Positions 31,290 to 40,536 of a stretch of DNA of 62,303 bases are shown here, in pieces. The position numbers and the translations under genes were made by a program. Numbering within the stretch: the stretch's first letter is position 1; each line of letters starts with the position of its first letter. The notes beneath the pieces were generated by a model. That model was given only the letters and a program-made list of their open reading frames with translations. It made no database searches and was not told the origin of the DNA. Origin of the DNA: Prorocentrum cordatum (taxonomy: Eukaryota > Sar > Dinophyceae > Prorocentrales > Prorocentraceae); the NCBI GenBank assembly GCA_963575745.1, contig CAUYUJ010014327.1, positions 102,501-164,803 on the forward strand. The letters are read 5' to 3'.

Positions 31290-32811
31290 CACGTACAGAC
31301 ATACAAAGTTTCGCTGGCTTGCTACGCTGCGCCGTTGGATCCATGATGTAGCAGGTTGGTCTGGCGCGGAAAGACTCCGCGGCGCGCGGGGAAGGTTGCA
31401 GGAGGGGGGAAGGGGAGGAGGAAGAGAGAGGGAAAGGAAGCGTGATGAACGATGTTGGGAGCCTCAGGAAGCAGCTCTGCACAGCGGGCGTGACTGGGGA
31501 GCGCAGGAGAAGGATATGGGCGGGGGGGGGGCAGTAGGGAGGGCGACGCTGCCGATGGCAGGAGGAGCGGTGATAACTGATGACTTAGAACTCCGACGCC
31601 GTTGTTTGTTTTCCATGCGAAAGCTTTTGTGCGTTTTAGCTGTTCTGCGTTTTCGGCCTCAGGAAGATCTCCTAGGGCGAGAAGATGCGCGAACTTTCAA
31701 AGGCGCAGAAGCGACATGTAGTGATCTGTGGGGAGCGCTCGCAAGCGCCGAAAGGACACATGGACAATTCCGTCTCAGTAAAGGGCTCTAAAGAGCTCTA
31801 GCGGGTTTATGGGAACTCTACAGCGACCTCTAGAGAGGGCCTCTCAGGGAACTCTCGAGGGTTTCTGGGAGCCTCTAGAAGGCCCGGCCAGAGGGTCTCT
31901 AGAAGGTCCATCTTGCCAACCTGGCTCTTCAACAATAATTATAGATATGTACACATCTATCCATACATACATACACACATACATACGTACATACATATAG
32001 AGAGATAACTGAAACTGCATAACATGTGTGCGTACATCCCAAGGACAGAAAAGTGTTCCTCTTGGGCCCGGAACGACGGCTTCAAGTCTTGAGCAGACTC
32101 GTATGAGATAACCACCATCGGATCCCATGAAGTTCGCGCGGATCCAAGTGTGGCTTTGGTGTTTTTTCGGTGGATCCGACTTCCGTCCGAGCGGATCCGA
32201 TGTCGGATTTGCTGGATCCGTGTTCGGTCTTGTTGTCTACGGCAGATTCACATTTACCCCGTTTAACATTGTATCTTATTGAGTTAGAACGGGGAACCAG
32301 CAACAATCCGATCCGCGGACCCCAGAACCCACCCGTGTCAAGATTATACGGGGGAAGGGGGCTCGGTCAATAAATTACAAGTCATCATCGCCATGTGCAC
32401 CTCAAGAGGAAACTCTTTTGCCCTGCGTAAGTATATTTACACGCACGAATATATGTGATGCTGTAGAGTGGATGGAGAGAGCATATGTCTGAACACACAT
32501 ACATATACATATTTGTAGATGTATGCATACGTATATGTATATGGGTGTGCATGCGCAGATGTATGGGTGTGTATATATATATATGTAGATAGGTGTATAT
32601 AATTGCCTATGTGCATATATATAGTGTGAGAGAGAGAGAGAGAGAGACAACAAAAAAGGCCGACAACTCGAGAAAACAAAGCCCAGGCAGAAGCTGGTGG
32701 TGAGAGGGGCAAGGATCAAATGTCACTGTGCGACTGCCTGGGCCACCTCACTCACTCCCCCTTGTCCCTCTTCACCCTCCCTTTTCTCCTTCCAACCTCT
32801 AATCCCCCTCC
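30741..32811. other. No gene; several microsatellites
   Basis: (CTGT)n then (CTGG)n at 31,156-31,216; (TC)n then (TA)n at 31,249-31,287; (CATA)n at 31,960-32,000; (TA)n-like at 32,570-32,620; (GA)n at 32,624-32,647. 30,790-31,090 is rich in GGCCCAAGAGG words resembling the 447-bp satellite. 31,770-31,910 has scattered CTCTAGAGG words. No credible coding. Confidence 0.5.
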
Positions 32812-33330
32812 TCCAACTCCTCCTCCTCCTCCTCCTCCTCCTCCTCCTCCTCCTCCTCCTCCTCCTCCTCCTCCTCCTCTTCCTCCTCCGCCTCCTCCTC
32901 CTCCCCCACGCCTCCTCCTCCTCCTCCTCCTCCTCCTCCTCCTCCTCCTCCTCCTCCTCTTGGTCCTCCTCCTCCTCTTGGTCCTCCTCCTCCCAGCATC
33001 ATCCTCCCCGCCGCCCCAGAAATCCCGAAAACCTCCTGGAATCCTTTCACACCCCCTCCTCCTTCCTGCCCCTCCCGCCACCCTCCTTCGCCTCCCTGAC
33101 TTCATCCCCTGTCTTCCTCCTCGTCCCCCTCTCCTTCATCCTCCCTCTTCCTACAACTCCCTCCGCCGCCTCCTCCCTCTACCTCCCCATCCCTCCTACG
33201 CCTCCTCCTTGTCGTTCTCCCCCTCGCTCGAACCGTCCTCTCCAGCGCCCTCCCTCCCTCGTCTCGCTCTCCTCCCTCCTCGCCTCCCTCCACCGCCTCC
33301 TCCAGCCTCGAGCGGGGTCGGGGGGACGTG
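32812..33330 (+). repeat. (CCT)n tract and C/T-rich tail
   Basis: Pure CCT triplets at about 32,816-32,880 and 32,912-32,960 with CTCTTGGTCCT interruptions, then a long pyrimidine-rich tail. The tract is strand-asymmetric. Confidence 0.85.
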
Positions 33331-33511
33331 CCCACGAAGGGGGACGGGAGTGACACCTCCGTCCCAGGGCCGTTCTCAGCACCGGCCTGGGCCACAAGGC
33401 ACAGCGCGACGATCCAAAGGCGCGCTCCAGCGGGCCAGCACAGCGGAGGCCCGAGGAGAGGAGACGGAAGGGCCCCGAGTGCTGGGGATCGGGGCCGTCC
33501 CCAACCCTCGG

Positions 33512-33590
33512 GCACGCGCCGACATGGACTGGGCACCTCTGGATCTGGCGCGTGGGCGCCAGATCCACGGATCGGGGAGCGTACTCCGGA
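33512..33590 (+). repeat. F13 repeat, copy 2
   Basis: GACATGGACTGGGCACCTCT then GGATCTGGCGCGTGGGCGCC matches 8,026-8,095. Confidence 0.55.
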
Positions 33591-33769
33591 TTCCATAACA
33601 AAGTGGGGCGGGTCACATTCGGGGGGGGGTCTAATTTGAGCTGTCTTGGAGGGTTCCGGGGGGTCTGGGCAAAGGGCCGCCCTTTCATGGATAGTCTGGG
33701 GGGTATAGAACTTCTCGTCTGGGAGGGTTGTGACCCCCTCCCTTTTATTACAAAATCTGGAGTACCCCT

Positions 33770-33908
33770 AGGTCGGGCATGTCCTCCTACAGGGGGATGT
33801 TGGACGAAAAGTTGAAACATAGCAAAACAAAAACATGAGAAAAATCGTCCCCAGACTATCCTTGTACTATGTTTGAACGCTCCTCCTGTAGAGGGAGAGG
33901 CCCGACTT
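33770..33908 (+). mobile_element. F1 MITE, copy h, with likely 8-bp target duplication
   Basis: Left GGTCGGGCATGTCCTCCTAC, interior AAAAATCGTCCCCAGACTAT, right CTCCTCCTGTAGAGGGAGAG then GCCCGAC. GTACCCCT lies outside both ends (near 33,761 and 33,914). Confidence 0.78.
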
Positions 33909-34315
33909 GGGCGTACCCCTCGAGACATGCCGCTTGCCGCTGGACCTGGCGATGGCGCGCGTCGATTTCGCGTGGATGCGGGGCCCGCCGCTGGTGCACG
34001 CGCCTGCATCTGCGCTCGTGTTGCCCCGAGGCGCCGCCCGGACACTGGCTCCTCCTGGGGGCTCCTGCAGGGTGGCGTCGGCTCTTGTGACGCTCGTCGG
34101 CATCGCCTGGATGGCCGGTTCTGGACCCTCCGTCTGCGCTTCTGGTGCTGCCTCGCCTCCTGACCCCCCCTCGAGCCCCCCCCCTTGGAGGCGAATGTCC
34201 TCCTCTTCCTCTTTCAGCCTCCTCCTAAAGTAGGACGAAATCTATGTGGCACATCACGCGGTGCAATGTATGAGGTAGAGAAACGAACTCTATACACCGA
34301 CGCTTTTCCCGACCC
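33909..34315. other. No gene recognised
   Basis: GC-rich, with 33,950-34,010 resembling 8,120-8,215 (GCGCATCGACT/GCGCGTCGATT and GGACCC/GGGCCC blocks). No recognisable domain. Confidence 0.35.
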
Positions 34316-34515
34316 TGCGCTCAAATTCGCACAGGAACGCGGATTCTGGTGTATGCGGGATCCTGGTGTATACATTTTTCGTTGTCTGCCCGGGACATCG
34401 GGGAAACAAGTTTACGCCACACCACCCCAGCGTCATTCCCGACCCTCAAAAAGTCCTGGGATTCAAGAAACAGCCCGCCACTGGTAATGTATACGTTCCA
34501 GTTTCCGATGAGGTG
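34316..34515 (-). repeat. F4 repeat, copy 2, inverted
   Basis: Inverse of 10,008-10,200: TGGTGTATACATTTTTCGTT, CCCGGGACATCGGGG, CAGCCCGCCACTGGTAATGT. Outer ends differ. Confidence 0.75.
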
Positions 34516-35154
34516 CAAGCTGTCTGGTACAATCGAAGGTCTAAGACGCGCAAACTATGTTGTGCGAACGATGCGGCGAAATATCAATGCTTCATTTTAT
34601 CTTGAATAAGGCTTACGCTGCAACACCATATTTCGGCTGCTGATTAGTCATGTGGTGCAACTTGCGCGGTGCCATGTGCTGCGATCGTGCGTGCATCCGG
34701 AAATGCGAGCCAGCGCAGGAGGCGCCCACAAGGCGATCGGAGGCGGGCACGGGCCGAAAGTCCAGAAACACCAGCCGGCGCACAAACCGCCCACGAGGCG
34801 CCCACGAGGCGCCCACCGGCCGAAAGTTCGGCAACGCCAGCCAAGGCAGCTGGCGCCCACAGCGCGCTCACCGCCCGCGCGGCTGGAGACGCAGGTCCGC
34901 ATACAATGTTTTGATTCGCGGGTCGAGCGCCCACCTCTTCCGGTCGAAGCTAAGCGGGCCGCGCGAAGCTTGAATTAGCCATTGAGGGGGAGGAAAGGGG
35001 GAGGGCGCAGCCTCAGAGCGCAGGTCCGCACACAAGACGCCCCACGAGGCGCCCGAGGGGGCCGACTAGCCAGAAGTGCGGCAACGCCGGCCGGCGCACG
35101 GAGCGCCCAGGAGGCGCCAACGAGCTCCCTGCCCAGCGAAAACTCTGCAGCAGG
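34516..35154. other. No gene; GCGCCCACGAGGC words
   Basis: 34,720-35,125 is rich in repeated CACGAGGCGCCCAC and CCGGCGCAC words on both sides of a short unrelated spacer. It is probably an old tandem repeat. Confidence 0.4.
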
Positions 35155-35592
35155 GGGCCAGCTCCTGCAATCCCAAGATCCCCTCGTGCAAGCTCTGTTT
35201 GCGGGACTCCGGCCGTTGACCTATGGCGCCCCCCACTGGGCAGGCGGAGGAGGAGGAGGAGGTGGAGGAGGAGGAGCAGGAGGAGGAGCAGGAGAAGGGG
35301 GGGAGGAGGAGGAGGAGGAGGAGGAGGAGGAGGAGGAGGAGGAGGAGTGGAGGAGGAGGAGGAGGAGGAGGAGGAGGAAGGGAGGAGGGGGAGGAGGATA
35401 AGGAGGAGGAGGTGGAGGAGGAGGCGCAAGCGCAGGCCAGTTCCTGCAATCCCAAGAGCCCCTCGTGCAAACTCTGCTCGAGGGACTCCCGCCCGCTCCT
35501 GCCGCCCGAGCGCGCCTCCTGCTCCCGGCAGGCGGCTATCAGCTGCATGGCGCTGTTGTAGCGGCCGTTGACCTACGGCGCCCCCCGCTTCG
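35155..35592 (-). pseudogene. Two related coding-like fragments next to GGA tracts
   Basis: 35,155-35,235 and 35,440-35,592 share CCTGCAATCCCAAGA(T/G)CCCC, CTCGTGCAA.CTCTG and GCCGTTGACCTA.GGCGCC. On the minus strand the longer one reads NGRYNSAMQLIAACREQEA and ends SLHEGLLGLQELA; the shorter keeps SLHEGILGLQELA. Peptide-level similarity suggests two decayed copies of one exon or of a mobile-element ORF. Each has a (GGA)n tract at the same relative position, so copying and tract seem linked. I do not recognise the family. Confidence 0.4.
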
Positions 35593-35870
35593 CTGAGGAG
35601 GCGGAGGATAGGGAGGAGGAGGAGGAGGAAGAGGAGGAGGAGGAGGCGGCGGAAGAGGAGAAGGGGGGAGGAGAAGGAGAAAGGGAGGAGGAGGAGGAGG
35701 AGAAGGAGGAGAAGGCGGAGGAGGAGGAGGAGGAGGAGGAGGGAGGAGGAGGAGGAGGAGGAGGAGGAGGGGGGCAGGAGGAGAAGGAGGAGGAGGAAGA
35801 GGAGGAGGCGGAGGAGGAGGACGACGAGGAGAGGGGGAGAAGGAGGAGAAGGAGGTGGCGCAAGCACGCA
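35236..35870 (+). repeat. (GGA)n tracts flanking the duplicated fragment
   Basis: 35,240-35,428 and 35,597-35,865 are GGA/GAG triplet tracts. Frames through them give poly-E, poly-L and poly-P products. Confidence 0.85.
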
Positions 35871-36106
35871 ACCTCTACGCGAAAACCTCCCGATGCTCCA
35901 CGGAGGACTCCGAGAGGGTGGCCGGCCACCTACGATGATTTAGCACGTGCGCCGAGCGACGAGAGCCTCGCGATCCTCTCCCGATCGGCGCTGCCCCAGG
36001 CGAAGAGCTGTGCCGACCCGTGTCATGACATTTGGACCCTCTGGAAGTCTCCCGAAGTCCGCGGGGGCTCCTCCTGGACCTCTCTGGGACCTCCAGGACC
36101 AGAGGC
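35871..36106. other. No gene recognised
   Basis: Short spacer without recognisable content. Confidence 0.35.
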
Positions 36107-36255
36107 CTCCTAGATGGGGTCGCAGTAGATGGGGTCGGAGGATCGCGCCGCATCGCCAATGCATCCCCGATGCATTTGCGATGCGTCGGCGGTGCATCGG
36201 CGATGCACCAACGACGCCGGCGATGCATCGGCGACGTCGGCGTGGCGAAAATAGG
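36107..36255 (+). repeat. F2 element, copy 4, right half missing
   Basis: Left end GGCCTCCTAGATGGGGTCGC then GGTCGGAGGATCGCGCCGC and the GATGCATCGGCGA core, but no matching right arm; unrelated sequence begins near 36,256. Confidence 0.65.
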
Positions 36256-36799
36256 GTCGAACCTCGGTCCTCGACCAATGACCCTCGGTGCCCGACGCTC
36301 CCTGCAGTCGGGGGCTGCCGGGAGGGCAGCGTCCAAGAGGGGGGGGGGGGGCGCACGTCGTGGCCCGGAGGCACGTGCGCGGCCCATGGGGGGGGGGCCG
36401 GGGACGTCCTGAGGTAAGCAGGGGCGCCAGGAGGTCTGGAGAACCTCTCTCGGTCCACGCCATGGCATCCCCCCCCCCCCTGCCCCCCTACGTGATCATC
36501 ACCCCCCCCTCTCTGCCGCCCCCACGTAGTCATCACCCCCCTACGTTGTCATCCCCCCCCCTACCCCCTACGTAGTCATCCTCCCCCCCTCTCTGCCGCC
36601 CCCGACTGCAGGGACGAGCCAGAGGGAAGCGGGACCGCTCCGAGCACGCACGCGCGCGCCGCGGGGGTGCGGCCGGCGGCCGCCTCCACGACGCGCATGT
36701 CGGGGCCGACGCGCTCGGCGTGGCCCTCGCGGAGGGCGCAGTTCCACCTCGTCGGGGAAGGGGGGGTGGGCGGCTCCTCCCCTGCGATCCCGGGGAGGC

Positions 36800-36830
<31 letters not shown>

Positions 36831-36926
36831 GAGGAGGAGGAGGAGGAGCCCCTTTCGACCCTTTCGTGTCGCCAGCGTCGTGGCGGCCGCCGCGCGGGCG
36901 CGCGCGGCGGCGTGGCGGCGCCCGCC
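36256..36926. other. No gene; C-rich block and short (GGA)n
   Basis: 36,460-36,600 is C/T-rich with repeated CCCCCTACGTAGTCATC words. (GGA)n lies at about 36,807-36,848. Confidence 0.5.
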
Positions 36927-39857
36927 TCAGCTGCGGCACCGCAGCTGCGCTCCGCAGCCCTCCTCCTCTGGCGGCCGCAGCTGTGGCACCGCCGTCCTCC
37001 TCTGGCGGCCGCAGCCTGCCTCCTCTGCGGCACCGCCGTCCTCCTCTGGCGGCACCGCAGCTGCGCGGGGCGGCGGGGCGGCCGCAGCACGGGCTTCACG
37101 GCCTGGACCACACCCTGGATCAGCGCGAGGTGCATGCCCCGCAAGACCTGCAGGCAGTCCAGCTGCCGCTTCGCCGCGTGCCTCGCACCGCACCGCCGTC
37201 AGGCCACCGCCGCCAGCTGGCTGGATCCTCTCGCCTCCGCCTCGCGTGTCCGACTGACGCGAGGCACGCGCAGGTCGCCTCTCCCGCTGCTCGCCACCCT
37301 CCAGCAGGCGCCTCAGCTCTGCGAGAGGCAGAGGGGCCTCTCGCGCGGCTCTCCTTTGCCGAGGCCTCTCGCCTCGCTGCACAGCTGCCTTCTCCCTCTC
37401 GGCCTCCAGCATGGCCCTCGCCCTCGCTGCCTCTGCCTCAGCGACGTCGAGGTCCTCCGCCTGCGTGGCGTACTGCACGGTGTCGTGCTGGGGCTGCACG
37501 CTGGTGTTGGCCAGCCTCGCTGCGGTCTGCAGTAGTCGCTGCGCCTCCTGCTGCTGCTCCTCATCGGTGCGTGCCCTCCTCACCTGCTCGTCCGATCGTG
37601 CCAACGCTGGACCCGCGGGCAGCTCGGGGAACGCCGCTGGCGGCTCGAGGAGCACCGCCTCTGGATTTGCGTTCTGACCCTGAGCGAAGCCCTGGCCATG
37701 GGACGGGCTGCAGTGGCGACGAGCACCAGCGGCCGGCTCGAGGAGCACCGACATGGATTTAGCGCTCTGACACCTCAGCTCGCCGTCCGCGCAGATCACG
37801 ACTGGTGGCTGCGTCTCTGGCGGCGGTGAGCCCGCTGACGGCTCGAGGAGCACCGCCGCTGGACTTGCGATCTGACCCCTCAGCTCGCCGTCCGCGTAGG
37901 TCTCGTGTGGCGTTGCCCGCTGTCCTGCTCCGCCCTCCTTGGCGGCCTGCCTCAGCCAGCCCTCGAGCCTGTAGCGTCCACTGCTGCAGGCTGTGTGACC
38001 GCAGCAGGGCTCCTGCAGCTTCGCGGCGATCAGCTCCGTCGTCGCTCCTCCGCACCGCTCGCAGAACCAGCGGTCTTGGTCGAGCAACCTCCTCAGCTGG
38101 TGTGTCGGGTGCGACTCCACTCCGTACCTCGTGATGGTGATGGCTCTCAGCGGAGGTGGCCCCCCGCACGGCTTCTCCATCCAGTCGCGGATGGTCGCTG
38201 TCGCCGTGCTGCAGCTGACCGCCTCCCTGCAATGCTGACACCTCCATCCTGTGCCTCGCTTGTCACGCTCCAGGATGTGCGACGTCGGTGGTCTCCTGGT
38301 CGCCTCGCCGCCGAGCAGGTCGCGCTTCAAGAGGCGGTCCTGACGCCTCTGCTGCGCGAGCCTCTTTCTTGCCGTTCTCATTTCCTTGTCGTCGGGCGGC
38401 CTTCTGGCGAGCACTGCAGCGGTGGTGGCCGCGATGCGCTCTCTCACCAAATGGGCCGTGGCGCGCACCCACTCGTAGCAGCTCATCTCCGAGTCGCTGA
38501 TCGCGTGCGTCGCAGCTCCTGCCTCTGCGTACTCGTCAGCTGCCTTGTTACCCGCCCAGACTCGCCTCGGCACGCCCTTCGCCATCGCCTCGTGCTCCGT
38601 CATGTGGCTGTTCAGGTGCTTCATGGTGATGTCGCTCCTGTCTCCTCCTCGCTCTCTAATCGCCTCACCGACCTGGAACCACAGGTCGCCGTTGCTGTGC
38701 CCTTGGCCCTGGGTCTTCTCCCTTTGCGCAGCCCAGCCCGTGCACGTGACCTCGCTGTCCGTCCAGAAGGTGACTCTGCCCTCGGTCGCGCGCAGGAAGC
38801 TCAGGAAGCTGTAGAGCTCGGCGCGGTTGTTGGACTGCCGAGCTCCTGGGAGAGGCCCAAAGCGTGCGCCGATCTGCTCGAACTCGTCGCCGTCGCCCAG
38901 CAGCACCCAGCCCCAGCCGCACCTGCAGTATCTCTCGTCCGCGCTGTACTCGCCTCCTGAGCCGTCCCCGCATGCCGTGAGCTCTCGCCCCTCGTCTGCG
39001 CGGAGGCGGCGCTCGGAGTTGCAGGCGCCGACGAGGTGCTCTGCGGGCAGGGTGTCGCATCTCGGCGGCACGGTCCAGCTCTTGGGGGTGATGCCCCGAA
39101 GCCAGAACGCGGGGTTGGTCTCGCAACCCTCGAGCGCCCTCCTGGTAAGGCCGCTGCTGCGCCTCACTGCCTCGCTGTCCTCCCTAGCTGTGCAGGCGCC
39201 CCAGATGCGGTGCACGTCATCCTCGGCCTCTCCGCACTCGCATCTCGCCTCGTCGCCGCCGAAGGTGTCGTGCTTGCGGCGATGCGTCCAGGTGCCTGCG
39301 CAAGCCGCGGTTAGGAGCGCGCCGTAGTAGCCGTAGCGCTCCTTCTTGGCCAGCATCCTGAGGTGGTGCTTCAGGTCCTTGACGTCCGCTCCTCTCTCCA
39401 GGCCAGCGCCGTTGTGGTGCTGCGCGGCCTGCTCCCACAGCTGATCCTGCAGGTCGTCGAGGAACGCCTCAACAATCTCGGTGTAGTCGCCTCCCTGCTC
39501 CTCCGTGCCGAACTTCAAGTAGTCGCCGTTCCTGTCGATCCAGGTGTCGGGCCCTCTGGAGTCCCAGCCGACTTCCCAGAGCAGGAGTATCATGCTGGCC
39601 AGCGGGCCACGTCGAGCTTGCCACCTCTTGTTGGCTTCCAGTCTCTGCATTCTGGAATACGAGGAGGAAGAGGAGGAGGAGGAGGAGGAGGAGGAGGAGG
39701 AGGAGGAGGAGGAGGAGGAGGAGGAGGAGGAGGAGGAGGAGGAGGGCGTTTTCGCTCGGTTTCGGCACCCAGGACCCTCACATATCAATATGGCTCGAAA
39801 AATGAGGCAGACAAACGGGGTTCGGAGTTCTGATCGTGAGGTGTCACGATATCGCAC
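36927..39857 (-). CDS. LINE-type retrotransposon protein, C-terminal part with RNase H
   Basis: An open frame of 976 codons; the credible protein starts after the GGA tract (poly-Ser, residues 38-66). In order: a helical segment; a CECG...H...C cluster near residues 205-220, like the zinc-binding region that follows reverse transcriptase in LINEs; an RNase H domain with D298 (CGDGSG), E347 (NRAELYSF), D367 (WTDSEV) and D441 (NKAADEYA), so the catalytic tetrad is complete; CxxC pairs (RCQHC, FCERCGG) around 560-620; three repeats containing ADGELR and VLLEP; and an Ala/Arg-rich tail. RNase H degrades the RNA strand during target-primed reverse transcription (known). No reverse transcriptase is encoded upstream, so this is probably a 5'-truncated or rearranged copy. 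It carries no CCGCNACTGCGG copies, unlike the neighbouring element. Confidence 0.75.
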   Translation of the reverse strand: MRYRDTSRSELRTPFVCLIFRAILICEGPGCRNRAKTPSSSSSSSSSSSSSSSSSSSSSSSSSSSSYSRMQRLEANKRWQARRGPLASMILLLWEVGWDSRGPDTWIDRNGDYLKFGTEEQGGDYTEIVEAFLDDLQDQLWEQAAQHHNGAGLERGADVKDLKHHLRMLAKKERYGYYGALLTAACAGTWTHRRKHDTFGGDEARCECGEAEDDVHRIWGACTAREDSEAVRRSSGLTRRALEGCETNPAFWLRGITPKSWTVPPRCDTLPAEHLVGACNSERRLRADEGRELTACGDGSGGEYSADERYCRCGWGWVLLGDGDEFEQIGARFGPLPGARQSNNRAELYSFLSFLRATEGRVTFWTDSEVTCTGWAAQREKTQGQGHSNGDLWFQVGEAIRERGGDRSDITMKHLNSHMTEHEAMAKGVPRRVWAGNKAADEYAEAGAATHAISDSEMSCYEWVRATAHLVRERIAATTAAVLARRPPDDKEMRTARKRLAQQRRQDRLLKRDLLGGEATRRPPTSHILERDKRGTGWRCQHCREAVSCSTATATIRDWMEKPCGGPPPLRAITITRYGVESHPTHQLRRLLDQDRWFCERCGGATTELIAAKLQEPCCGHTACSSGRYRLEGWLRQAAKEGGAGQRATPHETYADGELRGQIASPAAVLLEPSAGSPPPETQPPVVICADGELRCQSAKSMSVLLEPAAGARRHCSPSHGQGFAQGQNANPEAVLLEPPAAFPELPAGPALARSDEQVRRARTDEEQQQEAQRLLQTAARLANTSVQPQHDTVQYATQAEDLDVAEAEAARARAMLEAEREKAAVQRGERPRQRRAAREAPLPLAELRRLLEGGEQRERRPARASRQSDTRGGGERIQPAGGGGLTAVRCEARGEAAAGLPAGLAGHAPRADPGCGPGREARAAAAPPPRAAAVPPEEDGGAAEEAGCGRQRRTAVPQLRPPEEEGCGAQLRCRS
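39660..39745 (+). repeat. (GAG)n tract within the LINE-type ORF
   Basis: Pure GAG/GGA triplets translated as poly-Ser on the minus strand. It probably marks the breakpoint where the upstream reverse-transcriptase part was lost. Confidence 0.85.
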
Positions 39858-40286
39858 TTGTTACGCTGAGTTGGATCTCAGGCTCCCTCCCCGTATCCTG
39901 CCTCCCTTCTGCGGCAGCTCATGGGGGCCTACCACACCATCCTGCTGGCTCTTAGGCTCTTGCGAATCGAAGCTAAATCGACACTAATCGACGCTTCAGG
40001 GAGGTTTATCAACACTGAATCGGCGCTGTCTCATCGATTAGCAGACGCTTGCGCACGCTAACGTATTCTAAAGACGGAGTTGCGAGGACACACGCACGGT
40101 TGCCATGATTTGAGAGAGCGTGATCCACCGCCGCTTTACTGTGGAAAATTGCCAACCTTTTCCTCCGGAGCCCAGGGGTCGCTCCCCCCCCCCCTCCTGA
40201 AAATCCCCCCCCCACCCCTGCTGGAACCCCTCCCCCCCCCCCCCCCCCCCCCTCTCCCCCGGCAAAACCCCCTTCTCCCCTGACCC

Positions 40287-40326
<40 letters not shown>

Positions 40327-40353
40327 CGCTCGAAAACCGGGGGGGGGTCACTA
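39858..40353. other. Spacer with a long C tract next to the transposon end
   Basis: 40,185-40,324 is dominated by C runs (one of about 35 C) ending TCCCGCTCGAAAACC and then a G run, so C and G runs could pair. No gene. The left terminal repeat of the large element starts directly after it. Confidence 0.6.
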
Positions 40354-40420
40354 ATCCGAAAGCCCTTATAACGGCGACGAGGCGACGATCGAAAGCAGTG
40401 CCCCGGCACTGCTTTGAACG
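40354..40420 (+). repeat. Left terminal inverted repeat with sub-terminal hairpin
   Basis: ATCCGAAAGCCCTTATAACG then GCGACGA, followed by a perfect hairpin at 40,392-40,415: AAAGCAGTGCC, two-base spacer CC, GGCACTGCTTT. After 40,420 a TGA/ATG microsatellite runs to about 40,470. CACTA at 40,349-40,353 is not mirrored at the right end. Confidence 0.85.
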
Positions 40421-40536
40421 TATGATATGATGATATGATGATGATTATGATTGATGATGATGATGATTTTTCCAGCGTACACTGTCCGCAACTGCGGCAA
40501 TCAACATCATGCTCCACTTGCCCGCAACTGCGGCCA

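Noticed and set aside
36927-39857. A complete, autonomous LINE
   Set aside because: No reverse transcriptase is found upstream; the ORF begins at a GGA tract after which only the C-terminal modules remain.
40349-40353. CACTA at the left end, suggesting an EnSpm/CACTA element
   Set aside because: The right end reads CCCTA at that place, no matching 3-bp duplication is seen, and the transposase has pogo-type DD35D spacing.
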